From: G965218495 sp965218495
GTDB lineage: Bacteria; Bacteroidota; Rhodothermia; Rhodothermales; Bin80
Reading direction: 5' to 3'
NCBI GenBank assembly: GCA_965218495.1
Contig: OZ244626.1
Span: 3,472,001-3,536,000 of the forward strand
Length of the DNA: 64,000 nt
Shown here piece by piece: positions 6,507-15,083 of this stretch (position 1 is the stretch's first letter; each line of letters starts with the position of its first letter). Under the pieces are notes generated by a model, which did no database searches, was not told where the DNA came from, and worked only from the letters and a program-made list of their open reading frames with translations. Position numbers and translations under genes: made by a program.

Positions 6507-9035
6507 TCAGCCGCTTCCCACGTCCAATCCACGTCTCCGGCGGTCTTCAAGCACCTGGATCAATGACGGCAAAAAGAGCAGCGCAGCCAGCAGTGTGGTG
6601 CCTATGCCTGCGAGTGCGAGCGCGCCAATGGTGTTGAGGCCCGGATGAAAACTCAGCAGCAATCCCGAAAAGCCCACCATAGTCGTCAGCGCTCCCATGG
6701 TGACGTGCTCTCCGGTGGACCGTAAGACCCTGAGCAAGGAGCCTCGCCCCTCCTCACGGTAGCGATGCACTATGTGGACACCCGCATCGTTGCCAATGCC
6801 GATTACCGCGGGTATCACCACAAGGTTGTAAAAGTTCATGCGCAGGCCAATCACCTTCATAACAAGCAGCATCCATAACACGCCCACCACTAGCGGCAGG
6901 AGCGCCAACAGCGCGAGCCGAACGCGAAGGAAGTTGGCCCACATAAGCAGCATGACAATCACCAGGCTGGCCAGAACCATGTAGGGCGCTTCCTGCTGCA
7001 TAAGGCGCAGCATGTCGGCTGCGACGATGGAGGAAGATCCTGCATGGTAGGTATCCCCGTCCTCGGTCGTGACCGCGCCAACATCCTCGGCAAACGCGAT
7101 CGACTTGCGACCGTCGGACAGACCTATGGCAGGATATATCGTTACGAAGTTGCCAAGGTCACCGCTTTTGGACGTAAACCGCTGCCGCAAAAGGTCAGGA
7201 ATGTCGGCGAGCATGATGAGCTCACGCGTTTGCGCGGCCCGCCGCAAGGCTTCAATGTCGTCGTCGGAACCCAACACCGGATCGGCCAGAAGCGTATCCC
7301 TTATGTAAGCGATGCGGGAAAGCCTTTGATGCTGCTCCTCCGCCGTCATCGGAAACCGCTCCTGAAGCGTTTCCACGGACCGGATCGTTGTGGTGAAAGT
7401 GTCTCCATCAATGACATGCACCGTCGTGTCGATGTGCATCTTCTCCCGCAGAACCGCTGCGACAGCCGGCGTCTTGGCCGGATCGTCTACGACGATGTAG
7501 GCCGGGTTGCGCCGTCCCTGCTCGTAAAAGGCGCGTTGTACTCTCGTAGCTATATCTATCCAATCCTCATACCTGGGCTCCAGCTCTCCGAACCGGTACT
7601 CAAAGGTTACACCGGGCGCTTGGAATAGTGCCAGCACCAACGCGAATACGCTCCCAGTCAACACGCCGCGAGCACCGGGGAAACGCCCCTTCCGGAGCAC
7701 ATGCGTAGATCCGTCACGCTCATACCTGATCAGCCCCATGCTCTCCATGGTCACCAGAAGTGCCGGGAGCACGAACAGCATCGCCACCAGTGCCAATATC
7801 ACGCCACAGCCCGCTATAAATCCAAACTGGCTGAATCCTTTAAAGTCGGCTATCACGAGCACATACAAGGCCGCGGCCGTTGTAAATGCTCCTACGGCAA
7901 TCGCCTGACCCGTGCTCATGAACGTGCGTACTACCGCTTCTTTGGGACTGTAGTTTGCTCGCTCCTCGATGTATCGAGCGTAGAAATGAATGCCATAGTC
8001 AATTCCGAGACCAAAAAGCACCAGCCCTAGTGTGGAACTGAGCAGGTTGAGAGTATCAAACGCCAGATACGCTACCGCGGCCGTCCATGTCAGGCTCGCA
8101 AACAGTGGCGCCCCAATCATAAGTGCCGTCAGCGGTGCCCGTGTCAACTCAATCAGAACCAGTCGTCGCGTAAGGTGCCCACGCCCGCGCGTCTGGCAGG
8201 CCTTGTAGAAAAAGTAGGCCATGATCGTCAGGAGAACACATGCGAGACCAGCTCCAAACGAGCCCAAGACATCGTCAGTGATCGTGCGCACCTCAACACG
8301 GTGCCGCCAAAGTCGGCCGCCGAGGACGGTAGCGAGCGCTTCGTGATAGGTGGCCGGCTCTAGGCGTTCGATGGTACGCTCCACAGCACCGTAGAGCGTT
8401 TCAATGTATCCGACGTCTGTAAGTGAGCCCGCGGTAAAGAGGCGCACCACCAAGGTGGTACTGTCTTCGGAAACATAGTACTCCTTGCCAACGATGCGCT
8501 CAAATGTGGCGCGCAGGTCTTCGCTGTCGTCTTCCCCCGTATCCTCCTCATCGTCGAGGTCGAAGAAAAACGGGTTGGCCTCCAGCTTGGCCTCGTAAAT
8601 TGCGTCCTCCAAGCCAGTGACCACGTCCTCCAGCTCCTTGTCGGTAGCGAAGTAGAGGCCGTTGTCCCGCAGGAACTCCGTGTCCCGCCTGAGCTCCGCA
8701 CGAACAAAGAAGGGATCGCCGGTGCGCTCTTCGCGTAGCGCCAGCGCCTCGGGGACCAGCGCTTCAGCAAACGCGAGGTTTGCCGCAAAAGAAGGGCTTT
8801 CAATGGCCAGGTCAACCGACACATCCCCGCCCCCAATGGTAGCGCGCATGCGCTCGAGAGCCTGAACGCTCGCGTAGTGCTCTGGAATCAGGTTAGCAAA
8901 GTCAGGGTCGATGACGAGGTTGCGCGCCAAGAGCAGGCTTACGGCAGTCACGATAGCCGCCAGCCCGAGCACCCACAGAGGTCTGCCTGCTACGCTCCTT
9001 ATGACGGGGCGTAGCGCCTTGAAGATGTGTTCCAT
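6507..9035 (-). CDS. MMPL/RND-family exporter
   Basis: An 842-residue RND-superfamily membrane protein with the usual duplicated layout: TM1 at about residues 18-38, a large periplasmic loop (about 40-250, with an acidic stretch DLDDEEDTGEDDSED), five clustered helices (about 255-430), TM7 at about 445-465, a second loop and a second helix bundle to the end. Each half carries the proton-relay-like TM4 motif: GLGIDYGIHFYARYIEE (343-359) and IGIGNDAGVHIVHRYREE in the second half, where the DYG becomes DAG. Proteins of this MMPL subgroup export lipids or hopanoids; the substrate here is unknown. The start ATG lies one base after the DUF3047 stop, so it is the last gene of a three-gene operon with 9037-9756 and 9815-10765. 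Confidence 0.85.
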   Translation of the reverse strand: MEHIFKALRPVIRSVAGRPLWVLGLAAIVTAVSLLLARNLVIDPDFANLIPEHYASVQALERMRATIGGGDVSVDLAIESPSFAANLAFAEALVPEALALREERTGDPFFVRAELRRDTEFLRDNGLYFATDKELEDVVTGLEDAIYEAKLEANPFFFDLDDEEDTGEDDSEDLRATFERIVGKEYYVSEDSTTLVVRLFTAGSLTDVGYIETLYGAVERTIERLEPATYHEALATVLGGRLWRHRVEVRTITDDVLGSFGAGLACVLLTIMAYFFYKACQTRGRGHLTRRLVLIELTRAPLTALMIGAPLFASLTWTAAVAYLAFDTLNLLSSTLGLVLFGLGIDYGIHFYARYIEERANYSPKEAVVRTFMSTGQAIAVGAFTTAAALYVLVIADFKGFSQFGFIAGCGVILALVAMLFVLPALLVTMESMGLIRYERDGSTHVLRKGRFPGARGVLTGSVFALVLALFQAPGVTFEYRFGELEPRYEDWIDIATRVQRAFYEQGRRNPAYIVVDDPAKTPAVAAVLREKMHIDTTVHVIDGDTFTTTIRSVETLQERFPMTAEEQHQRLSRIAYIRDTLLADPVLGSDDDIEALRRAAQTRELIMLADIPDLLRQRFTSKSGDLGNFVTIYPAIGLSDGRKSIAFAEDVGAVTTEDGDTYHAGSSSIVAADMLRLMQQEAPYMVLASLVIVMLLMWANFLRVRLALLALLPLVVGVLWMLLVMKVIGLRMNFYNLVVIPAVIGIGNDAGVHIVHRYREEGRGSLLRVLRSTGEHVTMGALTTMVGFSGLLLSFHPGLNTIGALALAGIGTTLLAALLFLPSLIQVLEDRRRRGLDVGSG

Positions 9036-9036
9036 G

Positions 9037-9756
9037 TTACACTTGCGCGGCTATTGCAATGGCATCAAAGTACGCGTCTGAGATCCCTTCCGTGTTGTCA
9101 GTATCGCCCCATACCATGATAAAAAGCGGCCTCTCTGGTGCCTCTTTGCCAAACAAGGCCCAAAAGTCGTTCCGAACGTTTCGCTCAATCTCGATCCAGC
9201 TGCCCAGGCCATCCACCGCGCTGGATACCACCAACACGCGCAGCTGACCGTAGCGCGCCGTCGTTCCGACCGGCAACGTTGAGCTGTATGTGTACTTTAT
9301 GGAACACAGGCGCCCCAGCCAGTCGTTGCAGTCGAAGGAAACGTAGAAGGCAGCCCCCGTGTCGTTGTGGGCGTTGGAGGTTTCGCGAGCGCCCTCGGGT
9401 AACATGTCGGCGCGCCAGCGCCATGAAAGCAACGGGTGTGTTCGCGTATCCCAGTCGAATCCCTCTTCCCCGTTTACCCGCGCCACCTGGACGGTTTCGT
9501 TGCGCGTAAACACCCGAAGGACCTTTTCTCCATCCAGTGTGACCGCTTCAACATAGTCATCGTCGCGCTGGAGGGTGCTCGGCAGGGGCCGTGCGCTTTT
9601 GCTTCGCCGCTCCAAAATCCGCCACTTGGTCGGCACTGGCCCTGCGTACGAAAAGTCCTCAACGAGGACACGCTGCGCCCACACCACACTGGTGCCTGCC
9701 ATACAAAACACCAATAGCAGGCCCAGACGGCGCATCACGCGGGCAATTGCTTCCAT
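9037..9756 (-). CDS. DUF3047 periplasmic protein
   Basis: The start is placed at 9756, where MEAIARVMRRLGLLLVFCMAG...VVWAQ makes a good signal peptide; the frame is open for 39 more residues upstream. The mature part carries the DUF3047 hallmarks: VEDFSY near the N-terminus, HPLLSWRWRADMLPEGA, NDTGAAFYVSF, a run around KYTYSSTLPVGTT, and a closing FIMVWGDTDNTEGISDAYFDAI. This family folds as a carbohydrate-binding-like beta sandwich and is often found next to RND/MMPL exporters. It is one base from the exporter gene, so a periplasmic accessory role in the same transport step is likely (inference). No catalytic residues can be named. Confidence 0.8.
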   Translation of the reverse strand: MEAIARVMRRLGLLLVFCMAGTSVVWAQRVLVEDFSYAGPVPTKWRILERRSKSARPLPSTLQRDDDYVEAVTLDGEKVLRVFTRNETVQVARVNGEEGFDWDTRTHPLLSWRWRADMLPEGARETSNAHNDTGAAFYVSFDCNDWLGRLCSIKYTYSSTLPVGTTARYGQLRVLVVSSAVDGLGSWIEIERNVRNDFWALFGKEAPERPLFIMVWGDTDNTEGISDAYFDAIAIAAQV

Positions 9757-9814
9757 GTACCTTCGGCGCACTTTTCCCATAGTCGAACAACAGACGCAAC
9801 AAATGCCTGTCGGG

Positions 9815-10765
9815 TCACACTGAGGGCTTTCCCGCCGCGCCGTCGCGCCGCTCAAGCGCAGGCAAGGCCGCAAAAAAGAGCAGGCTGATGCCCCGGTGCA
9901 CCACGACTACCGCCCCAAAGAGCGCGAGAATGTGTGCTTCCGAAACCCCCAGCTTGGTGGCGAGCGCTACGGCAATACCCAACGTCAACAGATCAGGTTG
10001 AAGGAATGGAATGCGTGTCCCAAGGATGATAGCGGCTGCGTAGGTAAACCACACCTTCAGGGGCACCTCGGGCATGGCGACGTGCCACATAGTGATCTCC
10101 GCGACCTGCCGCAACAAAATACGAGCCACATGAACACTGAAGACCATGGAGGCTGAACGCCACGGCATGGAAAACACGTACTTCCATACCCGTACCAGGA
10201 TCGCCAGGACGATAGCCAGAGCGATGGTTCCGGCAATGATCGTGCCTTGCTGCCGCTCGCCTACCAGGTCGGACAGCGTAACCTGCCCGGTGAAGATGAA
10301 CACGGTCACCAGGATAATGGTCACCATTGTGGAAACCGCCGATGACAGAATGTTCTGGTCGCGAATGGTCTTCATCAACTCCACTGCCGGCTCATCGACA
10401 TGCCTGGTGGCCCAACTGTAGAGAAACACCTCGCCTGTATATCCCAGTACGTCCTTGTTCAGGATTCGCTTCTTGATGAAGGCCGGGATGCCGTGTCGTA
10501 GCCGAAACGTCCACGTGATGCGATACGCCAGTACCTGCGAAGCCGGCAAGACGAAATACACTACGAGCAGCAGCGCGTAGAAGTGTGGCTTCAGTGGCAA
10601 GCCACTCGCAACCTGCGCCAGATCAACATCCCGGAGCTTCCAGGCCAGGAAGGCCACGATTCCCACTGCGAACACGATCCGTGCCCCTTTTAGCAGACGG
10701 CGGCCGTGGCTGGAACCCGCAAAGGACTGCCAGCCTTTCTGGATGGCATCAAAAGTCAGCCGCAT
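9815..10765 (-). CDS. Flippase-like membrane protein (LPG synthase TM/UPF0104-like)
   Basis: A 316-residue protein with about seven or eight hydrophobic helices (first at about 30-45, then 62-85, 140-160, 175-195, 250-270, 290-310). The arrangement and the loop FLYSWATRHVDEPAVELMKTIRDQNILSS resemble the transmembrane domain of lysylphosphatidylglycerol synthase-like proteins (UPF0104), which act as lipid flippases or as undefined integral membrane proteins. The catalytic aminoacyl-transferase domain of MprF is absent. It lies upstream of the DUF3047 and MMPL genes on the same strand with a 58-bp gap, which suggests an envelope lipid transport operon. The family assignment is from general pattern and is moderate. 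Confidence 0.55.
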   Translation of the reverse strand: MRLTFDAIQKGWQSFAGSSHGRRLLKGARIVFAVGIVAFLAWKLRDVDLAQVASGLPLKPHFYALLLVVYFVLPASQVLAYRITWTFRLRHGIPAFIKKRILNKDVLGYTGEVFLYSWATRHVDEPAVELMKTIRDQNILSSAVSTMVTIILVTVFIFTGQVTLSDLVGERQQGTIIAGTIALAIVLAILVRVWKYVFSMPWRSASMVFSVHVARILLRQVAEITMWHVAMPEVPLKVWFTYAAAIILGTRIPFLQPDLLTLGIAVALATKLGVSEAHILALFGAVVVVHRGISLLFFAALPALERRDGAAGKPSV

Positions 10766-10905
10766 TCCCGTTGTGATAGCGTGCGCAGTAGTGAAAGGGG
10801 GTAAGTTTGCTTCACTGCCCTATGTCGCTTGCTAAGAAACCCCCAAAGCGCCATATTGTTAGACCGACTGTCGTCGAACGTGGGCCTACGACTATTACTT
10901 GTGTG

Positions 10906-11355
10906 ATGGACACTGCTGAGCCTCAGATAATTCACACGTACGAATCGCTGGAGGTCGGCCAGTCCTTTGCGACCTACCGGTTCGTCAGTGAAGACGACGT
11001 GCTGGCCTTCGCAAGAATCACCGGCGATGACAACCCTATCCACGTAGACGCCGCGTACGCGGCAGAAACGCGCTTTGCCAACAGGATCGTGCACGGTGTG
11101 TTCCTATTGGCGCTCATCTCGAAGGTGCTGGGACACGACTTTCCCGGGCACGGAAGCGTCGCGGTAAACATCTCCTGCCGTTTCTTGCGGCCGGTGCCAG
11201 TCAACTCCACGGTAAAAGTTGAGGTCAGGGTTTCGGAGAAGCTGGCAAAGCGTCGCCAAGTGAAAGCCAAGACCTACATCTATAACGAGGCCAACAAGAT
11301 GACCCTGGCCGGGGAGGCTGTTTTTATTCCTCCCACCAATGACAGTAACATATAA
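10906..11355 (+). CDS. MaoC-like (R)-specific enoyl-CoA hydratase
   Basis: A single hot-dog MaoC domain of 149 residues when started at the ATG at 10906 (MDTAEPQIIHTYESLEVGQ); an in-frame TTG at 10807 would add 33 unconserved residues. The hydratase signature is present: FARITGDDNPIHVDAAYA, with the catalytic Asp/His pair in DDNPIH, followed by RFANRIVHGVFLLALISKVLG. The length and motif match PhaJ-type enzymes that hydrate trans-2-enoyl-CoA to (R)-3-hydroxyacyl-CoA. It is transcribed divergently from the flippase-like gene with a short intergenic region, and is followed convergently by recF. The physiological substrate is not evident. Confidence 0.85.
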   Translation: MDTAEPQIIHTYESLEVGQSFATYRFVSEDDVLAFARITGDDNPIHVDAAYAAETRFANRIVHGVFLLALISKVLGHDFPGHGSVAVNISCRFLRPVPVNSTVKVEVRVSEKLAKRRQVKAKTYIYNEANKMTLAGEAVFIPPTNDSNI

Positions 11356-11385
11356 TCAACACGTATCTATTTGCTTGTTGCTGTC

Positions 11386-12531
11386 TTAATCGTCCGTTAT
11401 TTCAACCCTGCCATAGTGGATTCGCATTCGCCGGTTTGACTCATCACTGAACGGCACAAACCTGCTGACGGTCTGTTTCTCGGCGGCCGTGATCAAGCTC
11501 TGTCCCAGCAGTTCACTTTGCAGGAGTGATAGAAACGCTTCAGCACGCTTGGCATCCAGAGAATCAAAGACGTCATCCAGCAGCAGGATAGGCGGCTCTT
11601 CCAGACGATTCTGGAGATAAAGGTGTTGGGCCAGCTTGATGGCGATTCCAAAGGTACGGTGCTGCCCTTGCGACCCGTACTGCCGCAGTTCATAGCCATC
11701 GATTGAAAGCAATAATTCGTCGCGGTGCGGGCCCACAAGCGTTCGGCCCATCACTCGCTCACGCTTCGCTGTTGCGTGGAGGCATTGCCGAAAGGCCTCC
11801 TGAACCTCTTCACTGCTGCAGCCCTCCTGCAGGGGCGCGATGCCGCGATACGCCATTGCAGGCTGCTCCTCAATGGTCGCAAGGTGCCGGTATGCATCTT
11901 GCAGGAAGGCTGCAAAGTCGACCAGAAACTGGACACGTGCTGTGACAAGCCAGCTTCCATGCTCTACCAGCCCCTCGTCCCACGGCGCCAGCGTCGCCGG
12001 GTCCAGCACTTGGTGCCGCCGCCGCGCTGCGGTAAGCATCTCATTGCGCTGGCGCAATACGCGCCGGTAACGCATAAGTCGGTCCATGTAGGCCGGGCGC
12101 TCCTGACTCAGTATGTTATTGATGAAGCGTCTCCGCTCATTAGGTGCGCCAGACGTGATGGCGATGTCGCCCGGCGCAAACGAGACCACCGGCAGCATGC
12201 CAACCAGGTTTGCCAGTCGCTCAAGTGGCGCACCGTTGGTGAAGATGTGCTTCCCACTACGCGGATCATAGAGCAGTCGTACCTCCGCGGCGAGGCGACG
12301 CCGGCCACCGAAGGCAGCCGTCAATTCAAAAAAAGGACACTCTTTTCGAAGTGCGAGGCGATCGTTGGTAGTCAGAAAGCTTTTCGAAAGGCACAGGTAA
12401 TGAACGGCTTCCAAGATGTTGGTCTTTCCCGCCCCATTCGGCCCGTAGATGAGGTTGACCTTTGGCGCAAAGTCCAGCTGCGAGTCCTCGTGCGCTCGAA
12501 ATGAACGCAGCCGGAGCGAATGTACCCTCAT
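11386..12531 (-). CDS. recF: DNA replication and repair protein RecF
   Basis: An SMC-like ABC ATPase that binds gapped DNA and helps load RecA with RecO and RecR. It has 381 residues, near the family norm. Walker A is GPNGAGKTN (30-38); GPHRDEL is at 268-274; the ABC signature region is YGSQGQHRTF (285-294); Walker B is ILLLDDVFDSLDA (315-327). It begins MRVHSLRLRSFRAH, typical of the N-terminal strand. It is convergent with the MaoC gene and divergent from murQ, not in the dnaA-dnaN operon, which lies 40 kb away; separation of recF from dnaN is common in Bacteroidota. Confidence 0.95.
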   Translation of the reverse strand: MRVHSLRLRSFRAHEDSQLDFAPKVNLIYGPNGAGKTNILEAVHYLCLSKSFLTTNDRLALRKECPFFELTAAFGGRRRLAAEVRLLYDPRSGKHIFTNGAPLERLANLVGMLPVVSFAPGDIAITSGAPNERRRFINNILSQERPAYMDRLMRYRRVLRQRNEMLTAARRRHQVLDPATLAPWDEGLVEHGSWLVTARVQFLVDFAAFLQDAYRHLATIEEQPAMAYRGIAPLQEGCSSEEVQEAFRQCLHATAKRERVMGRTLVGPHRDELLLSIDGYELRQYGSQGQHRTFGIAIKLAQHLYLQNRLEEPPILLLDDVFDSLDAKRAEAFLSLLQSELLGQSLITAAEKQTVSRFVPFSDESNRRMRIHYGRVEITDD

Positions 12532-12635
12532 GCGGTCGGCGGATCTTCGGCCCGGTCTGTTGGTCTGTGTGAAGTTGGTGCCCGGGGGCCCAATGTAACT
12601 CCTATGGCGTACTAAGGCCTAAACATCAGATTTCT

Positions 12636-13550
12636 ATGTCAGATTCTACGAAGCTTTATCAGCAGCTTTCGTCTCTGGTTACGGAGCAGCGCAATCCGCG
12701 CTCCCGGCATATAGATACAGCTGACATTTCGGAGATTCTGCGCATCATCAGCGAGGAAGACCAGGTAGTACCTCAGGCCGTACGCTTGGAGCTCCCCTAC
12801 ATAGCCCGTGCGGTTCAGCTAGTTGTCGATTCGTTTGAAGGCGGTGGCCGCTTGTTCTACGTGGGCGCGGGCACCAGCGGCCGCCTCGGGATTTTGGACG
12901 CGTCTGAGTGTCCGCCCACCTTTGGTACACCCCCTGAAATGGTACAGGGCATCATTGCCGGCGGCCGCAAGGCCGTATTCAGATCCCAGGAGGGCGCTGA
13001 GGACGTGGAAGCAGATGGTGCGGCCGCTCTTAGCGCCCATGGCGTTACACCGCGTGACGTTGTTTGCGGGATTGCTGCCAGCCGGCGGACCCCGTACGTC
13101 GTAGGGGCGGTGAAGGCTGCCCGTGCGCTGGGATGCAAGACTCTGTTCGTAACCTGCAACCCGCGAAGCAGCTTTACGCTGCGTGTCGATGTGGCCATTT
13201 GCGTAGTCGTGGGCCCCGAAGTAATAATGGGCTCGACGCGCATGAAGAGTGGCACGGCGCAGAAGCTCGTGCTCAACATGCTGACCACTGCGGCCATGAT
13301 ACGCATGGGCAAGGTATACGAAAACATGATGGTCGACCTCCAGATGAGCGCACAGAAGCTCGTTGAGCGTTCACGCCGAACGGTGATGGTTGTTACGGGA
13401 CTGAACTACGATGCAGCTGCGGTTGCGCTCAATGCCGCGGGTGGCCATGTCAAGACAGCCTTGGTAATGATTCTTGCAGCAGTGGATCGAACTGAGGCCT
13501 TGCGCCGCCTGGAGCGCGCCAACGGATTCGTTCGCCTGGCTGTCGCTTGA
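12636..13550 (+). CDS. murQ: N-acetylmuramic acid 6-phosphate etherase
   Basis: MurQ cleaves the D-lactyl ether of MurNAc-6-phosphate to give GlcNAc-6-phosphate in peptidoglycan recycling. It has 304 residues against about 298 in E. coli. The N-terminal LVTEQRNPRS signature (14-23) and the SIS-domain core GAGTSGRLGILDASECPPTFG (77-97) are perfect; E91 is the expected catalytic glutamate, and the second acidic site lies in EGAED (119-123). The C-terminal GSTRMKSGTAQKLVLNML segment is also conserved. The gene stands alone, with no MurNAc transporter or AnmK kinase beside it in the window. Confidence 0.95.
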   Translation: MSDSTKLYQQLSSLVTEQRNPRSRHIDTADISEILRIISEEDQVVPQAVRLELPYIARAVQLVVDSFEGGGRLFYVGAGTSGRLGILDASECPPTFGTPPEMVQGIIAGGRKAVFRSQEGAEDVEADGAAALSAHGVTPRDVVCGIAASRRTPYVVGAVKAARALGCKTLFVTCNPRSSFTLRVDVAICVVVGPEVIMGSTRMKSGTAQKLVLNMLTTAAMIRMGKVYENMMVDLQMSAQKLVERSRRTVMVVTGLNYDAAAVALNAAGGHVKTALVMILAAVDRTEALRRLERANGFVRLAVA

Positions 13551-13806
13551 GACTGGGTATCGCTCGCAGCACCTGGCGAATGGCGGCGGCGCTTCGTTCT
13601 CGTATCTTTGGGGCAAGTACAACGTAAGGAGCCTGGACACGCTGGACCAAATGCGGCACGTAGTGGCCGGCATGGTTGCGAATCGGCTAATTTATAAGGA
13701 ACTGGTGGCTCAGCGACGCCAATTCCGTACCAGTGCGCATACTTACCACTTCTGGACAGTGTGGGGAATTTTCGACTCAGGCAGACACCTTGCTCGGAGG
13801 CCTACC
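13551..13806 (+). other. Gene-remnant-like stretch between murQ and fic
   Basis: A reading frame overlapping the end of murQ and closing at 13830 contains protein-like text (SYLWGKYNVRSLDTLDQMRH, then VVAGMVANRLIYKELVA) but has no plausible start of its own, and after about 13713 it stops looking protein-like. I do not recognise it. It may be the C-terminal remnant of a gene once downstream of murQ. Confidence 0.3.
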
Positions 13807-14406
13807 CTATTGGCGAGAAGGACTCCCTGAGACTTGCTGGAGGAGCAGGTCGGCAATCAGGTTTGTGAGCGAGGTTAGATTTCCGTTATCAGCTTCTTTA
13901 AGGGCTGATACGTAGAGCGGACGGTTAGCCCTGATCAACTCGGGCAGTATTGGTTGCCCACCGAGCCAACTTCCAAACTTTGTACATATCACAAAATGGC
14001 AAGCGGCTCTGGCGGTTCTGCCATTTCCGTTCCTGAATGGGTGGATAGAATTGATCGACCAAAGGACAAATGCGCCCATGGATATTGGCTGCATAGCGTC
14101 CCACCCTACTAGCACCTTAGATATGAAATTCCCCATTAAGTCTTCGACCATATAGGCGGGAGGCGGCACGTAGCCACCAACTTCAACCTCTTCATGCCTG
14201 AATTGCCCTGGGGAGACATGAAGCTGCGCTATTGCATGGTGATTCAGCGCCCTCACCATTTTGAGTGTAAGGTGGGGGGTGTTCAGGTCCAGTGAGGCCC
14301 GCACCGCCGATTCAAGGAAGCTGTACTGTCTGTCCCTGTTCGAGGCCTCGAGCCTCTTATATATGGGGTGGTCTTCTGTCTTGCCGACAATATCGTAAAC
14401 GCTCAC
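13807..14406 (-). CDS. Fic-domain protein (probable AMP-transferase)
   Basis: A 199-residue Fic protein. The catalytic loop HPFRNGNGRTAR (122-133) is a perfect HPFx(D/N)GNGR motif, including the histidine needed for nucleotidyl transfer, and the flap/target-dock region GGYVPPP (78-83) fits Fic proteins that modify other proteins. I cannot find a clear (S/T)xxxE(G/N) inhibitory motif in the N-terminal part or in the small upstream protein. The start lies two bases after the stop of the 73-residue ORF, so the two are co-transcribed. The role is unknown: a toxin, phage-defence factor or regulatory AMPylase are all possible. Confidence 0.88.
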   Translation of the reverse strand: MSVYDIVGKTEDHPIYKRLEASNRDRQYSFLESAVRASLDLNTPHLTLKMVRALNHHAIAQLHVSPGQFRHEEVEVGGYVPPPAYMVEDLMGNFISKVLVGWDAMQPISMGAFVLWSINSIHPFRNGNGRTARAACHFVICTKFGSWLGGQPILPELIRANRPLYVSALKEADNGNLTSLTNLIADLLLQQVSGSPSRQ

Positions 14407-14408
14407 GG

Positions 14409-14630
14409 TTACACACCGTAATAGCGTTCCATGTACTGATCTATTCGCTCCCTCGTCTCAGGATCAGGATTCGCCGTGCCATACAAGTTGTATCGCTTTT
14501 GCTCCAGTCGGTCTTTGCCCGTCATGTTTTCCTCAGCCTCTGCCAGTTTCTTGAGAGCTTCTTCCACTTCTGGGGAGGGCGGTGGAGCTTCGAGGGCGCT
14601 TTTAAGAACTCTATCCAGTATATCTGTCAT
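14409..14630 (-). CDS. Small hypothetical protein upstream of fic
   Basis: A 73-residue acidic, largely helical protein (residues 18-35 and 52-70 look helical; YNLYGTANPDPETRERIDQY near the C-terminus). It ends two bases before the Fic start and begins three bases after another small frame, an arrangement typical of toxin-antitoxin or effector-regulator pairs. It could be a Fic antitoxin, but the usual inhibitory motif is not evident, so this is only positional inference. I do not recognise the family. Confidence 0.6.
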   Translation of the reverse strand: MTDILDRVLKSALEAPPPSPEVEEALKKLAEAEENMTGKDRLEQKRYNLYGTANPDPETRERIDQYMERYYGV

Positions 14631-14633
14631 GGC

Positions 14634-14801
14634 TTATTCCGGTTCGTCGGTGGTAAAACGCACACCTGTATGTTGTTTGCGACTACGTGCGTTCCCGTGG
14701 GTACGCACGTAAAGAAGCCACGGTCCAAATATAGCCGAATTTTCTGCGAAGAATCGCACTGTTTGCGGCCACTGGCCCGGTGTGAGTGTCGTCGCCACCA
14801 T
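14634..14801 (-). CDS. Possible 55-residue ORF heading the fic operon
   Basis: A short frame, from ATG at 14801 to TAA at 14634, whose stop lies three bases before the next start. The peptide (MVATTLTPGQWPQTVRFFAE..., ending FTTDEPE) has a plausible composition and a hydrophobic centre (IFGPWLLYV). There is no clear ribosome-binding site. It is supported only by tight spacing with the following two genes. Confidence 0.35.
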   Translation of the reverse strand: MVATTLTPGQWPQTVRFFAENSAIFGPWLLYVRTHGNARSRKQHTGVRFTTDEPE

Positions 14802-14886
14802 TGCAATGAACCCGGCGCGAACTTCACGCAACTGAGTTGAGTTTGACCTGTTCCGCAAGCTGGTACAAGCCTGCACCTTAGTTGCA

Positions 14887-14988
14887 ATGTCAGCGACACT
14901 CGCGATCACTGTACCGCTAGTGACAGCGGTCGTAGTACTCACCATTCTTTTTGTTGGGGCCTTCAAGGACCGCAAGGCTCTCCGCAAG
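14887..14988 (+). pseudogene. N-terminal piece of T5orf172 gene, split by IS110-A
   Basis: ATG at 14887 starts 34 codons that read in frame across the IS110-A insertion into the large frame at 18794. The piece encodes a single membrane anchor (ITVPLVTAVVVLTILFVGAF) followed by basic residues (KDRKALRK). The insertion lies exactly after GCAAG at 14988. Without the element the gene would encode a 441-residue membrane-anchored coiled-coil protein with a C-terminal T5orf172 domain. Confidence 0.75.
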
Positions 14989-15083
14989 ATATTATAGTAA
15001 GGGCCGGGGAGGGGGCACAGGCTATTTTGCCTGCGAGGCGCAGGCGTCTGGACTTCATCCTTCTCCATAGACCTTACAATCCC

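Noticed and set aside
9815..10765. MprF (lysylphosphatidylglycerol synthase) for the flippase-like protein
   Set aside because: The soluble aminoacyl-transferase domain is missing; only the membrane part resembles it.
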